Below the pieces are notes generated by a model that worked only from the letters and a program-made list of their open reading frames with translations, made no database searches and was not told where the DNA came from. This document shows positions 38,286 to 49,836 of a stretch of DNA of 64,000 bases, one piece after another (position 1 is the first letter of the stretch; each line of letters starts with the position of its first letter). Origin of the DNA: Daphnia pulex (lineage: Eukaryota > Arthropoda > Branchiopoda > Diplostraca > Daphniidae); the NCBI RefSeq assembly GCF_021134715.1, contig NC_060026.1:16235001-16299000 (forward strand), given 5' to 3'. Made by a program: the position numbers and the translations under genes.

Positions 38286-41025
38286 ATGGGTCGCTATTCG
38301 TCTGTCCGCATCATTTGTTCGTTACTGATTTTGTTGGCCTGTTGGCCAGCAACTTCGAATGGAGCTTCGCTTACCGTAGAAGACAAACTGCAACAGTTGG
38401 CTGATAATTATGTGAGTATCTTTTTTAATTCATTTCACTTTCGCCGAATTTTGCTTTATATTGTGAACGATTTTTCTGTCGATAGATTAGCGATTCAATT
38501 TTGCATTTTATAGGAAAAGTATTCTTTTTTTTATTTTGTAGAACAGAATTCGAATTTTATCGGTGCTTGGGTTTACTTAATTTAAAATTTTAATTCCGTT
38601 TCGCCGAAGGCCAAATGAACGACCGTGAAGAGTACGAACATCTTACCTGTCGTTTAATGGTTTAACCGAGGGGCTATATAACAAATCCTTTTTACGAACC
38701 CTTAAATTGGTAATTTGAAAACCACTTGTGTGTTGTACCAGTCCATTAATTTCCAGTGTACCCAACAAACTTGTCAATTCTCTTCTCCCATCCAAGCGTG
38801 AAACGCCAGATGGTCGTGGGATTCATGCCTCGTTAAATGTTGTGTAATACAATTTCGACTGCACTATTCAACAGGCCAAATTTAAAGAAATTATGGGCTC
38901 GAAAATGGTTCAACTGGAGAAGAAAATCATCGAACTGGATGCTGTAAATGTTGAACATGGGCTGAGGTACACTCAGCTGGAAGAGCAAGTCACGCAACTC
39001 GAAGAGTCGGTGACGCTGCAGTTGAAAAATCAAAATCCTCAACTTCAGGTACGACTTGGGCTTTTTATGTCTAAATAAAACTCACATTTTGTTTTATCGT
39101 TTAGATGGAGGCAGGAGAAGATTTGGCATCCAAAGTTCTTCAACTGGAGGCCAAAGTGCCACAACAGGAAACGCTTATGATCGCCTTGAATCACATTCTC
39201 AAGTTGAAGGAGGTTGTCGGGGAGAAAATGTCTGAACTCGGAGAAAAAGACTCTCAACTGGAGACGAGGATGAATGAACTCGAGCAAAAAGATTCTCAGT
39301 TGGAAACCAAGTTGAGTGAACTGCAGTCGAGAGAAGTTTTGAAGAGAATTCTGGAACTGGATCCTGGAACCCAACAGAATGAATCGTCACTTCAATCTCT
39401 CCAACAGGAAAATTTTAATTTACCGTACAACATTCCAACCATCACTCGATCATCGGGGAAGAATGGCAACCCAAGAACCTGCAAAGAAATTCACTCGAAT
39501 GATCCTTCTTCTCCATCCGGAATGTACTGGATCGATCCGGATGGCCAGGGAGTTGGAGATGACTCCATCTACGTCCATTGCGACATGACAACAGGTAACC
39601 TGCTAATAATACCAAATTGTACAAGGAAAATATTTTCTCATTAAATTAATTTTTATTTCTGGGTTTAAATAGGAACGACTTCAGTTCCCCACGACAGCGA
39701 GTCTCCAACAAACGTGGGTCATTGCGCTGAACCTGGATGTTATTCCAGGGCAATAAGGTACAACGCAACCAGTAAACAATTGGCAGCGTTGGCTGAATTA
39801 TCAGTCGAATGCCACCAATCGATTGTAGTAAGTCAAATTCTCCTCTACAACAATTAGATACATCGAATAAACGTTAAAATTAATTTCCTGATGTTATCAC
39901 AGTACGACTGCAACTACGCCCCCTTCGAATTCAACAACGTCCCTTATGCCTGGTGGAACGACAGAAATGGAAACCCGCATTATTATTGGGCCGGAAGTGC
40001 GACGGATGTCCATAGCTGTCAGTGTAGTATCGATCAAAATTGCATTGATGGCACCGCCAAATGCAACTGCGACTCGATTTCACCTACGCAACTGACTGAC
40101 GCAGGTGATAAGTTGGAAACTCATTTGTTAAAAATAGATAGCTTCAATGGACTTTATGTCATTTTACAGGTTTTATCACCGATAAGAAACTCTTGCCCGT
40201 CACCGGTTTGAACTTTGGACGAACACATTTTGAAATTTCATCCGGAGTCCACACACTCGGCCGATTCCAATGTTCTGGATAGGTGACCATCTCTGGAATG
40301 CCAAAATCCTGCGAGGATCTCTGGCGTATTGGACACTCCCTCAATGGCGTCTACTCCGTCGTGGGATCTGCAATGATGGAAAGTGTTTACTGTGACTTTA
40401 CAAAACTCCCCGAGGATCCAGGTAATTTACAAACAATACTCTGCTAAGTGCATAGTGATCCAGTTAATTGTTGAAATTATTAACCGCAGGATTCCAGAAG
40501 TGGATCGGGTACGCCGACGTCAAATCAGTGCCCACCTACTTTTACGTGCAGAGAAGTCAACGTTTCTCCAAAGTCAACGTTTCCATCCCCTTTAATACGG
40601 CACTTGTCAACATCGGGAACGCTATTAATTTGACGACTGGGGTTTTCACCGCTCCTAGAGCTGGAACTTATTACTTTTCGTTCACAGGATTGGCCGAATT
40701 CCCAACATTTTCCTCTCTGCTCTATTTAGGCGTGGATTTGTATTTGAATGGAAATCTTATTGGAAGAGGTTTCGTTGAAGACCAAAACACCGTTGCAGGG
40801 CAATTCACTCCCGTGACGTTGCATTCGACGCTCAATCTATTACCTGGTGATCAAATCTGGTTGCAAATAGATTCCTTGTTGCCTCCGTTGATTGGCGACG
40901 GTACTGCAGCCCGTCGTAAAAGGCGAATGCTTCCGACAAAGGGAGTGATTTTATTCGACGATTATCGCCACTTTACTCATTTTACTGGATTGATGTTGGA
41001 GGAGGACATTTCACAATCGCTTTAA
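38286..41025 (+). pseudogene. C1q-domain protein C, full-length paralogue with an in-frame stop before the C1q domain
   Basis: Exons 38286-38411, 38875-39048, 39105-39594, 39673-39827, 39903-40104, 40170-40421 and 40490-41025 would give 644 codons. Order: signal peptide (IICSLLILLACW), long heptad region with repeated SQLETRMNELEQKD-type units, CKEI..YWIDPDGQGVGDD block, C.EPGCYSR block, a CNTNAP-like WWND..YYWAGS..CQCSIDQNC..CNCD cysteine-rich block, a CEDL..GHSLNGVYSVVG block and a C1q domain (FTAPRAGTYYFSFTGLAEFP). All splice sites and the frame downstream are intact, but TAG at 40280-40282 interrupts codon 420, where paralogue A has AAG. The predicted product is 419 residues without C1q. 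Options are a recent null allele, a sequencing error, readthrough, or an alternative downstream start. I call it a probable young pseudogene. Confidence 0.72.
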
Positions 41026-41358
41026 TTTCTTTTCTTATTTTTAACTGATGCATTTAAAACAATTAAATTTTGCCTGTTACCTACAAACTTTTTCAGCAGA
41101 GACCTTCTTGTTAATACATATGTATTCTTTAGGATTGTAATGACCACAACAATCTTGAGGATCAATAGGATTGGTAGATTACGATAACAAAATTAGAGAA
41201 CACCGTTCACGCTTCGATGGTTCACGAGAGAGTAAACAAACAAAAACGTAAAGATTATCAAAAGGACGTCGGTGTGTGTATTGCGCCTCCATATCATGAG
41301 CCTCTTTGTTTGCTTTTTAAATTCTCTTTCTATTGCCAGCAATCGAATGCCAATAACT

Positions 41359-42549
41359 TCACCTGTCTTCGACAATGTCTTCCTTGAAAATCACCGACAA
41401 CAAAGTACGGCAATACTCGGCTTCCTCCTATCAAATGAAAATTCAAAGTTTAAAATTCGATTTCATTTTCAAGTATTGACTAATAATTATTACCAGACAT
41501 TCGTCGCGATCTCCGATTAATTCGATGCGGTTGTCGAGAAATTCACGAAAGAGAAACTCTGATCTACGGCACTCCTCGATCGATGGGGGGTGGCTCTGGG
41601 TAAGTGCCAGCAAGGCGGCCAGTAGATGTTCGTGAGTCGAGTCGTGATCTCGTTGAAGCAGAGCCACAAACTGCTCCACAAATCCCATATTACATAAAGT
41701 ATCTAGTAAACAGGGTATTGGTTAGAGTACAAATGGAGAAACTTATGAATGTGAATAAAACCTTTGAAGGATGGATTCTCATTGCATAAACAAGTCAACA
41801 AGAATGAAGCCTTGATTTTCAGTTTCCCGAGTGATGATTGCAGTGCTCTCAGTAAAGACGAGAAACCATCACAATGCACAAATGCATCCTGGGCTTCTGC
41901 ACATTCTCTTGTCAAACCTATAATCAATCAATTGTTAACTGAATTCCCTTAGTGTGAGTTGTAAATCTGCTCATTACATGAAATGGCGTACAGGGCTTTG
42001 ATTCTCGCCTCTTCACAGTCATCGTTTTCCAGCATTTTAAGCAAAATTGGCAATAGGTCTTCGTTGAGCACATGCTGTTGGCAGTATGGGTTGTTCTGGG
42101 TGAGGGTGCCAATCAACTGACAGCACCTCCAACGAACTCCATCGTGGGGAGAATTCAAACAGGGGATGAGGATGAAAAATCCTCCTATCTTGTGAAAGTC
42201 TGGAGAAACAAGCGAAACAAGTGTCAATGTTTTATTCAATCAATAAAAAAAGATATCTCATACCATTAGCCGTGTCCATGGAATCGGCAAAGTCAGTAAT
42301 CATTTCCAATGCTTCCTCCATCTCCTGGGGATCTTCTTCAGGACTTTCGACTCGATCTGGATTGAGGATATTTAACGATTTTGATATTTCGGCTACAACG
42401 TCGACTGACAATCCTCTTAGAGCTTCTTCTAACCAGCGTCTCCTTTCTTCACTCATCGATGTGGTTGTGGTACGATCTTCAGCTGCGGTGCCTTCGATGG
42501 CAAATCTTAAAAGTCCTTGCATATCTCTTGGTTGTCGTGGGGGTTCCAT
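41359..42549 (-). CDS. HSPBP1: Hsp70-binding protein 1 (nucleotide exchange factor)
   Basis: Armadillo-repeat nucleotide exchange factor for cytosolic Hsp70, related to yeast Fes1. Minus exons 42549-42264, 42199-41978, 41917-41762, 41702-41494 and 41427-41359 give 313 residues (human about 360). The N-terminus (DMQGLLRFAIEGTA) matches the conserved Fes1/HspBP1 start. Repeated helical motifs include GGFFILIPCLNSPHDGVRW, LLPILLKMLENDDCEEARIKALYAISC and FVEQFVALLQRDHDSTHEHLLAALLAL. The C-terminus EEAEYCRTLLSVIF matches the family end. It diverges from NCBP2, with starts 552 bp apart. Intact. Confidence 0.92.
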
Positions 42550-43101
42550 TGTTTTGCTAAGGATCTCAACAACAACTTGTTATATATTTATGAAGAATAA
42601 GACGCAGTACGCAAGTTAAACCGTGAACGCATGGGGCAAGCAGACGTCAATGAAACTGTTTACTAGCAAAATCAAGAAGAGTCTGGAATAAAAAGAGCCA
42701 TCTAGGCATGACTCGCATAACTTAAAAAATTTTGACATTTACAAAACAAACCTGTTAAGTTAATTAAGATTTGGATAAAATTCATTGAGATTTTAAAAAA
42801 TTATTGAAAAAATCTGCGAAAGTGTGTCATATTTTTATTTGGTTTTTAATTGTAGTTTAACGCCGGAATGGGTTTCTAGCAAGTGACGTAACCTAGCGGC
42901 CGCCATAAGCATCTTTTCGAAAGTCACTCGCGTCAGGTTTGTTGTGTCAACGCACACTTTTTTTTAGAAAAAAACCACACCAATTTTAGTAATTTAAAAC
43001 GCATAAAGTTTAGCCGGTTGATTGGCTGAATACAAGGACACTTAATTCGGAAGACACTGGGGTGAACGGTGTGATTGGTTCTCCCGAAATAATTCGTAGA
43101 A

Positions 43102-43887
43102 ATGGCGGTTCCAAGCACATACCGAGACCAACATTTCAAAGTAAGCCTCATGAGTTGATAGCAGAATTGAAAATGTAACTTAATATACAGTTTTGAGGCA
43201 ATTAATGTTTAAATGGAAATGCATACCTTAATAATTAAAAATATTTTGATATTTCAAGCCAAAATAACTGATTTCCATCTTTCAGGGTTCCCGGGTAGAG
43301 CAGGAGCGTCTGTTGAGTCAATCTTGCACCCTGTATGTTGGAAACTTGTCCTTTTACACAACTGAAGAACAGGTTAAATACTTCCAAGTCAACAATTGGT
43401 TCCATTTGATTTCATCTTTTCAAATATTTTAGATCCATGAATTGTTTGGGAAATGTGGCGATGTCAAGAGAATCATCATGGGATTGGACAAGTTTACTAG
43501 GACCCCTTGTGGATTTTGTTTTGTAGAGTAAGTCATTGCAACCAAATCCAATAACAAAATTGTGTTTAATTATTTCTAATTATCTTTCAAGGTTTTACCT
43601 GAGGAATGATTCAGAAAATGCCATCAGGTTTGTGAATGGGACAAGACTGGATGACAGAATTGTGAGAACTGACTGGGATGCTGGCTTCATTGAAGGAAGG
43701 CAATATGGCAGAGGCAAAACTGGAGGACAGGTCAGCATTTCGTCAGCTCAAACTTATTGTTCTCAACTAATGGATTTCTGTTTTGCAGGTGAGAGATGAA
43801 TACCGAACTGACTTTGATGGTGGCAGAGGAGGATGGGGCAAAATGATTCAGCAGAAGGTGGCCACATCTGCTGCTGCTAACAATTGA
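43102..43887 (+). CDS. NCBP2: Nuclear cap-binding protein subunit 2 (CBP20)
   Basis: Small subunit of the nuclear cap-binding complex; it binds the m7G cap together with CBP80 and supports splicing, export and nonsense surveillance. Exons 43102-43140, 43286-43372, 43433-43527, 43592-43730 and 43789-43887 give 152 residues, as in other animals. One RRM is visible, with RNP2 [10 protein letters not shown] and RNP1 GFCFVEF. The cap-binding tail [28 protein letters not shown] is present in pieces and strongly conserved. The ATG opens the short first exon ending at HFK. Intact. Confidence 0.96.
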
Positions 43888-46800
43888 TAACATTTCTAAA
43901 TACTGTATTCATTCATCTCTGTGTGTTTTTTTTTTTAACAAATGTCAACAAGTGTTATCCTCAATTAAAACAGACCATGCTGAATTGATTTCCTAAACAA
44001 AATCTTTTTTACCTGTGAAAGAAGACGTTTCTCGTCATGTTTCCATCTGCCAGTCCGGTTGGCCTGGATTTTATCGATCGAAAAGTGGGGACACTAGAAT
44101 CTCTTGCCATGTGATCTGTCACTCCCAAAGCTTTTTCCTTTTCAAAGCGAAGCGGGTAGTTTCCCAGAAGAGCTTTTGCGGCCGCGTGATGCACGCCATC
44201 ATCTACATGCAAAGAAATATTTGAATATTCAATTCCCAGTGGTCGTCTGCAACTTATAACGAATGTCACAATTGAATTTGTGTCAAATGTGAAGCTAATT
44301 CAATGATCATTGATCAATTAGATGATTTCCAAAATGGAAATGGTATCGATTTCTGATTGCTCGGTAGTTGTTTAGTTATTCCAAATTAAAACTAACTTAT
44401 TTATCGTTCGAAGAAAGAATGTGCTTGACGTGACATTCAACGTGCATCTGAACTACCAGGAAAATTGTACTGAGTGAGTGTGTGTGTATCTGGTGTTGGC
44501 TGTTTGAATATTTCTGGGCGACGGCAATCGAGTTCTCTCCCACTGCTGCAGCCGCTGGAAGCATTCATGTCCGCGTGCCGATCCGCGTGCTCCGCCGTGA
44601 GGCTATAGCGGGACTGGTGCATGTTGGCTGGCTGCTGTACCCACCGCCCAGCACTACAGATGTTGCTTATTCAAATATTGACGTAAAACTCACGTGGAGC
44701 GACATGAACATTGCCCAGCACCTGTTGTATAATCTTCATCTTCCTCCTGGTGGCCATGCCAACAAAACGGGGCTGTTTCCCCCCCTGCGAATATCCGTTT
44801 ATACATCATTTAATTCCCTCTGTTTGAAACTAGTGTAGGAGCAGGTATTGTGTCTGGCCGTTAAGTTATCGATTGGTTGGTATATTAGGTGTCGTTGACG
44901 GCCAACTGCGCATTTGGCGAAAACGATATCAAACGATACGAGTATTATAACGTCGTCTATTTATTTTTCAATTACACTTTGACAATGGCGTGAACGCCTT
45001 CAATGCCCGGCAACTTGTAGAAGGACAAAAGCAATTGGCTTTTCTTGATTTAGGACGGGCGTACGTAGTACAACTATAATATAATACGAAGCGGATGAAG
45101 CCAAATAATTGATTCCAGACGACGAAGACGTAATAGTAATAGAGCGACGAATGCGTCGCCCATTCTGGATATCAATCAACGACTTGTGACGCCGGTATGT
45201 AACACACACTGGATCGATATAATCGAAATGCGCATTGACATGGAATTATTCGCCGTATTGGTAAAATGTTGTTGTTTGGAATGATTTTGGCGAAGCGAAA
45301 GAATATCTAATAATAATGATATCGCTAACTGCTGGGCAATCTGATGGGCTAATAGGGTGCCCATATGCGCACGTGGCGAAATAGGGATCTGCCTCGTGCT
45401 CTTTTGTGTGTGTGCAGTCAACGCCGGATGGGTGTGCAAGATTGGTGCATTTATAATTGGCTTTCGCCTATTCACAGCAGCACATCAGCAGATCTACTAA
45501 TGGACGGAGGCAAATCGGAAATTCACAGCATCCGCCGTGTTGTCATTCGACACCACCCACGTTGGTAGTCACATGTGTTATTACTCACGGTTCATTGGGT
45601 TATACCCTCGACTATCAAATTTGACGTAAACACGGTCTATCAAATTAACTGGCGATTATACAACATCCGATCAATCGAAAAATGTTCCGCCCAGGTATGT
45701 TCATTGGCCTCATCCGCCTTTATTCTCCACGTGGATTGAATGGCCGCACTTTCTTTGATATGTGCGGAGTCATAATTCGCCACGTGCCGTGAGTTTATTC
45801 CGTCCGGTCCAGGTCGGCGTTCTCTCTCAAACCCTTTTTTGCCCAGGAACAGTTTGATGAAATAAAAAGAAAGCTGGGGTTGGGTGAGCTATTAAATGTC
45901 TTTAAGCCGAACTGAAACATTTAAGTAAAAAGAAACGCAGGGAGGAGGTCTGGCAATCAAATGTAATGACGCCCACTTAAATAAAAGGGACATATTGTGA
46001 TACACGTCGCTCAGTGCTTTGATCCTTTTCACCAGTGCACCCACATGTGGGTAGCAGCGTATCTCTTTCTTCTATTTGGCTCCACGTGTGTGTGTGGTGG
46101 TAGGACATTTTTCAGTTTCATCCATCCGGAGCAGTCCAGTTATTTGGCAGCAATTACAGCACGTGCCGCAACATTTCAAGCGTAGGAGGTGAAGAAAATG
46201 CTGGACTCTCGTCTCGATCCCGACGGTTTAAAAGTCCTGTAGATGCAGACCATCTGACCCATTTGCCTGAATTTGTTTTGATTTTATAATTGATTGAGGC
46301 TAATGAAAAGATGCCGAAATCGGATTTTTAGGCCATCACACACATTTATTGGGTTTGTTCTGAATTTTTGCAAATTGCTTTGATTCCATTTGGGTTTGGC
46401 CCCTGCGACAGAGAAATGGGTCGATTATTTCAGCACAACCCAACTAACACGGGCCGTGAAAAACGTGACTATTTGGAAATGGATCTATTGGCTTGATCAG
46501 TTCAAGCCAAAGGTCAACAAAGTTGAGCGATGGATGAGGGACCGTCTCGAATTTCTCCGCGGCCTCGACCATCAATTCGCCAACTTTCTCACGTATTGGT
46601 CGGTAAACATGGTGGTCCCTATCTATAGGAAAATGCCAAATTGTTGTATGTGTATGTATAACAGACACGAACTTGTAGAGTTTCGGCCTTGTGTGATGAG
46701 CCGAGAATCTGATCCCAAACATAACCGAATTCGATCGCTGAAAAAACCTTGAACAATTTTTCCCCCACACACGCAAATGTCGGGTACTTGGAAGTTCAGT

Positions 46801-47008
46801 CGATTGAATTCAGGTCTCGGATGATTTTGTTTGTTTCCTCCTTGTGAATCGATTTAGGGTTATGTAAAATAAAATCAGGGCAAATACGATTATCGTGCAT
46901 TTCCCGTCAATTGCGTTGCGGGTTGGTTGCTGGATGATATCAACAGTTGACGGCTGATGCTGTGCGCATGTCCAGGCCAGTCTTATAAAAGGGAGGCTGC
47001 ATCCAGAG
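43888..47008. other. Long intergenic stretch without a recognised gene
   Basis: About 3.1 kb. The first part is NCBP2 3' UTR. Several 60-120 codon open frames occur, the longest at 46390-46752 on plus with an overlapping one on minus, but none shows a family motif or a paired splice pattern. Short GT dinucleotide runs occur near 44480, 45405 and 46090. The final few hundred bases may be promoter of the Ras-like gene. Confidence 0.4.
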
Positions 47009-48263
47009 ATGACGATCAAACCCAATCACGACTTTGCCCAGTTCTCCAACATCACGCGCCAATTTTATTTCATATCGAAAATGAAGGAATCGTTGGGCAA
47101 CAAATCAGCGACGACGACCAACAACAAAACCAACAACACTGGAAATAACAACAACCGATTGTGTGTCACCGTTCTAGGATCTACCGCCGTTGGCAAAACA
47201 GGTTTGTTAATTTTGAATTTTTATTTGGCGCTAATAAGTGGCGTGAATTAATTTATGCAAAATTTGATTAAACAGCGTTGACAGTTCAGTACCTGACGAG
47301 TCGATTCATCGGCGATTATTTCTCCGGGACCGACATGACTTATCACCACTCTTTCGCTTACATGGGAGGATCGCTGAAAACCAACGTCGACATTCTCGAC
47401 ATTTCACGGCCATCCCGCAATGACGTAAGTCGTCATCACGGCTCACATTTTCAATTTGAAAAGCTAATTGATTTTGGGTTATAATTAAAGGTGATTGGTG
47501 AAGATGAGGAAATGTTATCGTCAGTAGTCGGCACAGAAAAGTGCATGGCTTACCTGGTCGTCTATTCGCTGACCAATTCCAAAAGTTTCGATCGAGCTCG
47601 TGAAATCCTGTCCAGGTTACCTTTCCATTCGCCGAAATATTTGGTGGCCAACCAACTCGACCTCCAACACAGACGACAGGTATGTCGAATTTTTTTCCTA
47701 TTCCAGGGATTTACATTTAATTTAATTTATTGAAATTTGTTCAGGTGTCGCGACTGGAAGGTCAAACCGCAGCCGATGAATTCGGTTGTCCATTTGACGA
47801 ATTCTCAGCGGCCGAGCCGCAGTACGAAGGCCAACAGTGGGGAGTGAAAATTGTTTTCCAAAAGTTGATTCGCCAATTGATTTCCAATTCGCACGTTCTT
47901 CCATATCCGCGGATGATCCGCTTTTCGTCCTTTTCGAAAATGATTGGCGCCATCGTCTCCAAGACGCGCCACCACTCGGCCAATTCCAACAACAAATCGC
48001 AGCACCAACAGCAAAAGAATTTCGCCAACCAGCACAACCGCAAATCCTCCATGTCTTCGTGCAGCGACAGGAGCAGCAACTCGAGTGGCAACAACAGCAC
48101 CGGAAGTGTCGATTCCATCGCCACACTCACGCCCGACATGAGTCTGTTGCACATCAACAGCGCCCATTTGATTCACGGAGTGAAATCTAAACCCATTCCC
48201 ATCGTCCACCGAAAGCTTTTGACCAGCTCCAACTATCCGTCAAGTCAAATCGCCTCCATATGA
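47009..48263 (+). CDS. Atypical Ras-like small GTPase with a long Asn/Ser-rich tail
   Basis: Exons 47009-47201, 47276-47424, 47491-47679 and 47745-48263 give 349 residues if the Met at 47009 is used; a Met at 47081 is an alternative. An Asn/Thr-rich leader precedes the core. The P-loop GSTAVGKT (split by intron 1) is intact, followed by YLTSRFIGDYFSGTD. Where Ras has DTAGQ the sequence reads DILDISRPSRND, so the G3 DxxG and its catalytic Gln are missing. G4 is NQLD in place of NKxD. The last about 130 residues are basic and Ser/Asn/Gln-rich with no CaaX box (ends SSQIASI). Probably a Ras-superfamily protein of RERG/RasL-like type with weak or no hydrolysis; the partner is unknown. Head-to-tail with FIS1. 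Confidence 0.78.
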
Positions 48264-48601
48264 ATTATATATATCGATTTTATTATCATCATCAACATTT
48301 CTTATGACTGGCACAACCAAAATATCATGCAAAATGTACAGCTACAATATATGTATTTTGATACAAATTATTTATATCTATAAACTTTGAATACAAATTT
48401 TTTGAAAAGTTAATTACTGTTTTATTCTTTAAATTGTAGTAAGGTCGTATCCGTTGATCAAAACTGTTTTGCATTTTCAAACATTTTTGAAAATCCCGCC
48501 TATTCCGTCTGCTGGAAATCAGCTGATATTCCGACTGACTACGTTTTTCAGCTTGTTGTCATCAGTGTATTGCTCAATATTTGATTGGTAATAATAGCAA
48601 A

Positions 48602-49319
48602 ATGGAGGACGTTCTAGACGAAAGTATTTCTGAAGAGGATTTGAAGGTACGTGTAACTCTGTAACAATTGTCATTTTCAATTTATAATGTTTGGACTCTT
48701 TGGCAGAAATTCGAGCGACGTTATCACGACAGTTTGACCCAGGGAACAGTAACTCAAGACATCCAGTTCAATTATTCCTGGGCATTGATCAGGAGTAAAT
48801 ATCAGGCAGATATCAAGCGAGGGATTTTTCTCTTGGAGGACTTGTCCAAAGGAGGAAATGATGAGGGCAGGAGAGACTACATCTACTACCTAGCCATTGC
48901 CAATGCCAAAATCAAGGTAATAAAAATGATCATACTTTTAGCACTTGAAGATGTCATAGTTGTCATATAAATTATCCTACACTTTGGAGAGATGACATTT
49001 TTGATCTATCCTAAAAATCGTGTTTGTTTGCTTTTGTTATTTGACAGGAGTACAGCAAAGCTTTGGGTTACACCAAAGTTCTGCTCCAAGTAGAACCAAA
49101 TAATCGGCAGGTCAGAACTCTAAAAAATGTCATTGAGAAACGAATGGAAAGAGGTATGAAGTTCTTTTGTTGTGTGCACATCTTCATATTTTTAACCCTT
49201 TATTTATTTATTTTTCATAATTATTAACAGAGGGACTTAAAGGCATTGCCATCATAGGTGGAGCAGCATTGGCTTTGGGTAGTCTGATTGGACTGGGGGT
49301 AGCTCTGGCAAGGAAGTGA
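48602..49319 (+). CDS. FIS1: Mitochondrial fission 1 protein
   Basis: Tail-anchored outer mitochondrial and peroxisomal membrane adaptor of organelle fission. Exons 48602-48646, 48707-48916, 49048-49153 and 49231-49319 give 149 residues, the usual size. The two TPR-like units are visible (SWALIRSKYQADIKRGIFLLEDL; DYIYYLAIANAKIKEYSKAL, followed by LLQVEPNNRQV). The C-terminal anchor is GIAIIGGAALALGSLIGLGVALA, ending in the basic ARK typical of outer-membrane targeting. Start at the first ATG, 339 bp after the Ras-like stop. Intact. Confidence 0.95.
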
Positions 49320-49836
49320 TAGCGCTCATTAATGCCACGATACACTTCTTATTCTGTAATCCCTTTTGTCATGCAGATTTATGTTATGTGCTGAACTGCT
49401 GTGTTGAATCTGAATGTTGATATTTTCACTATCATAAAAATTTTCTTGTGGAAAACTATATTATACTTTCATTCCTTTCTTTTTGTTTTATTTTCATGAA
49501 ATTCTAGTGTATCAGAAATGAAAGGTATAATGAACAATTACAGATTTACAGTACATTTAGTGTTGTTAATTGTGCGTTGGTTGCGTAAAAAACAAACACT
49601 AAAGCCGCACTAAATGCGCACAACAAAAGGTTGCCGAAACCGATTACTAGACATCTAGTAGCACACACACGATTGACACATGACATTTGACAGAAGCAGC
49701 CTTGAGGGCTCGCTACGTAGAATCAGATTCTGTGGGTAGAAAAACTTTCGGGCTTACCGTGGCTCCGGTGTAAATATGCCAATCTAACATGTTTTCATGT
49801 GTTGCAACATGTAACCTTTGCTCGAGTTAACTGCGT

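Noticed and set aside
46390-46752. 120-codon plus frame and overlapping 110-codon minus frame
   Set aside because: Neither shows a known motif, signal peptide or splice partner. Overlapping open frames on both strands are expected by chance in this composition.
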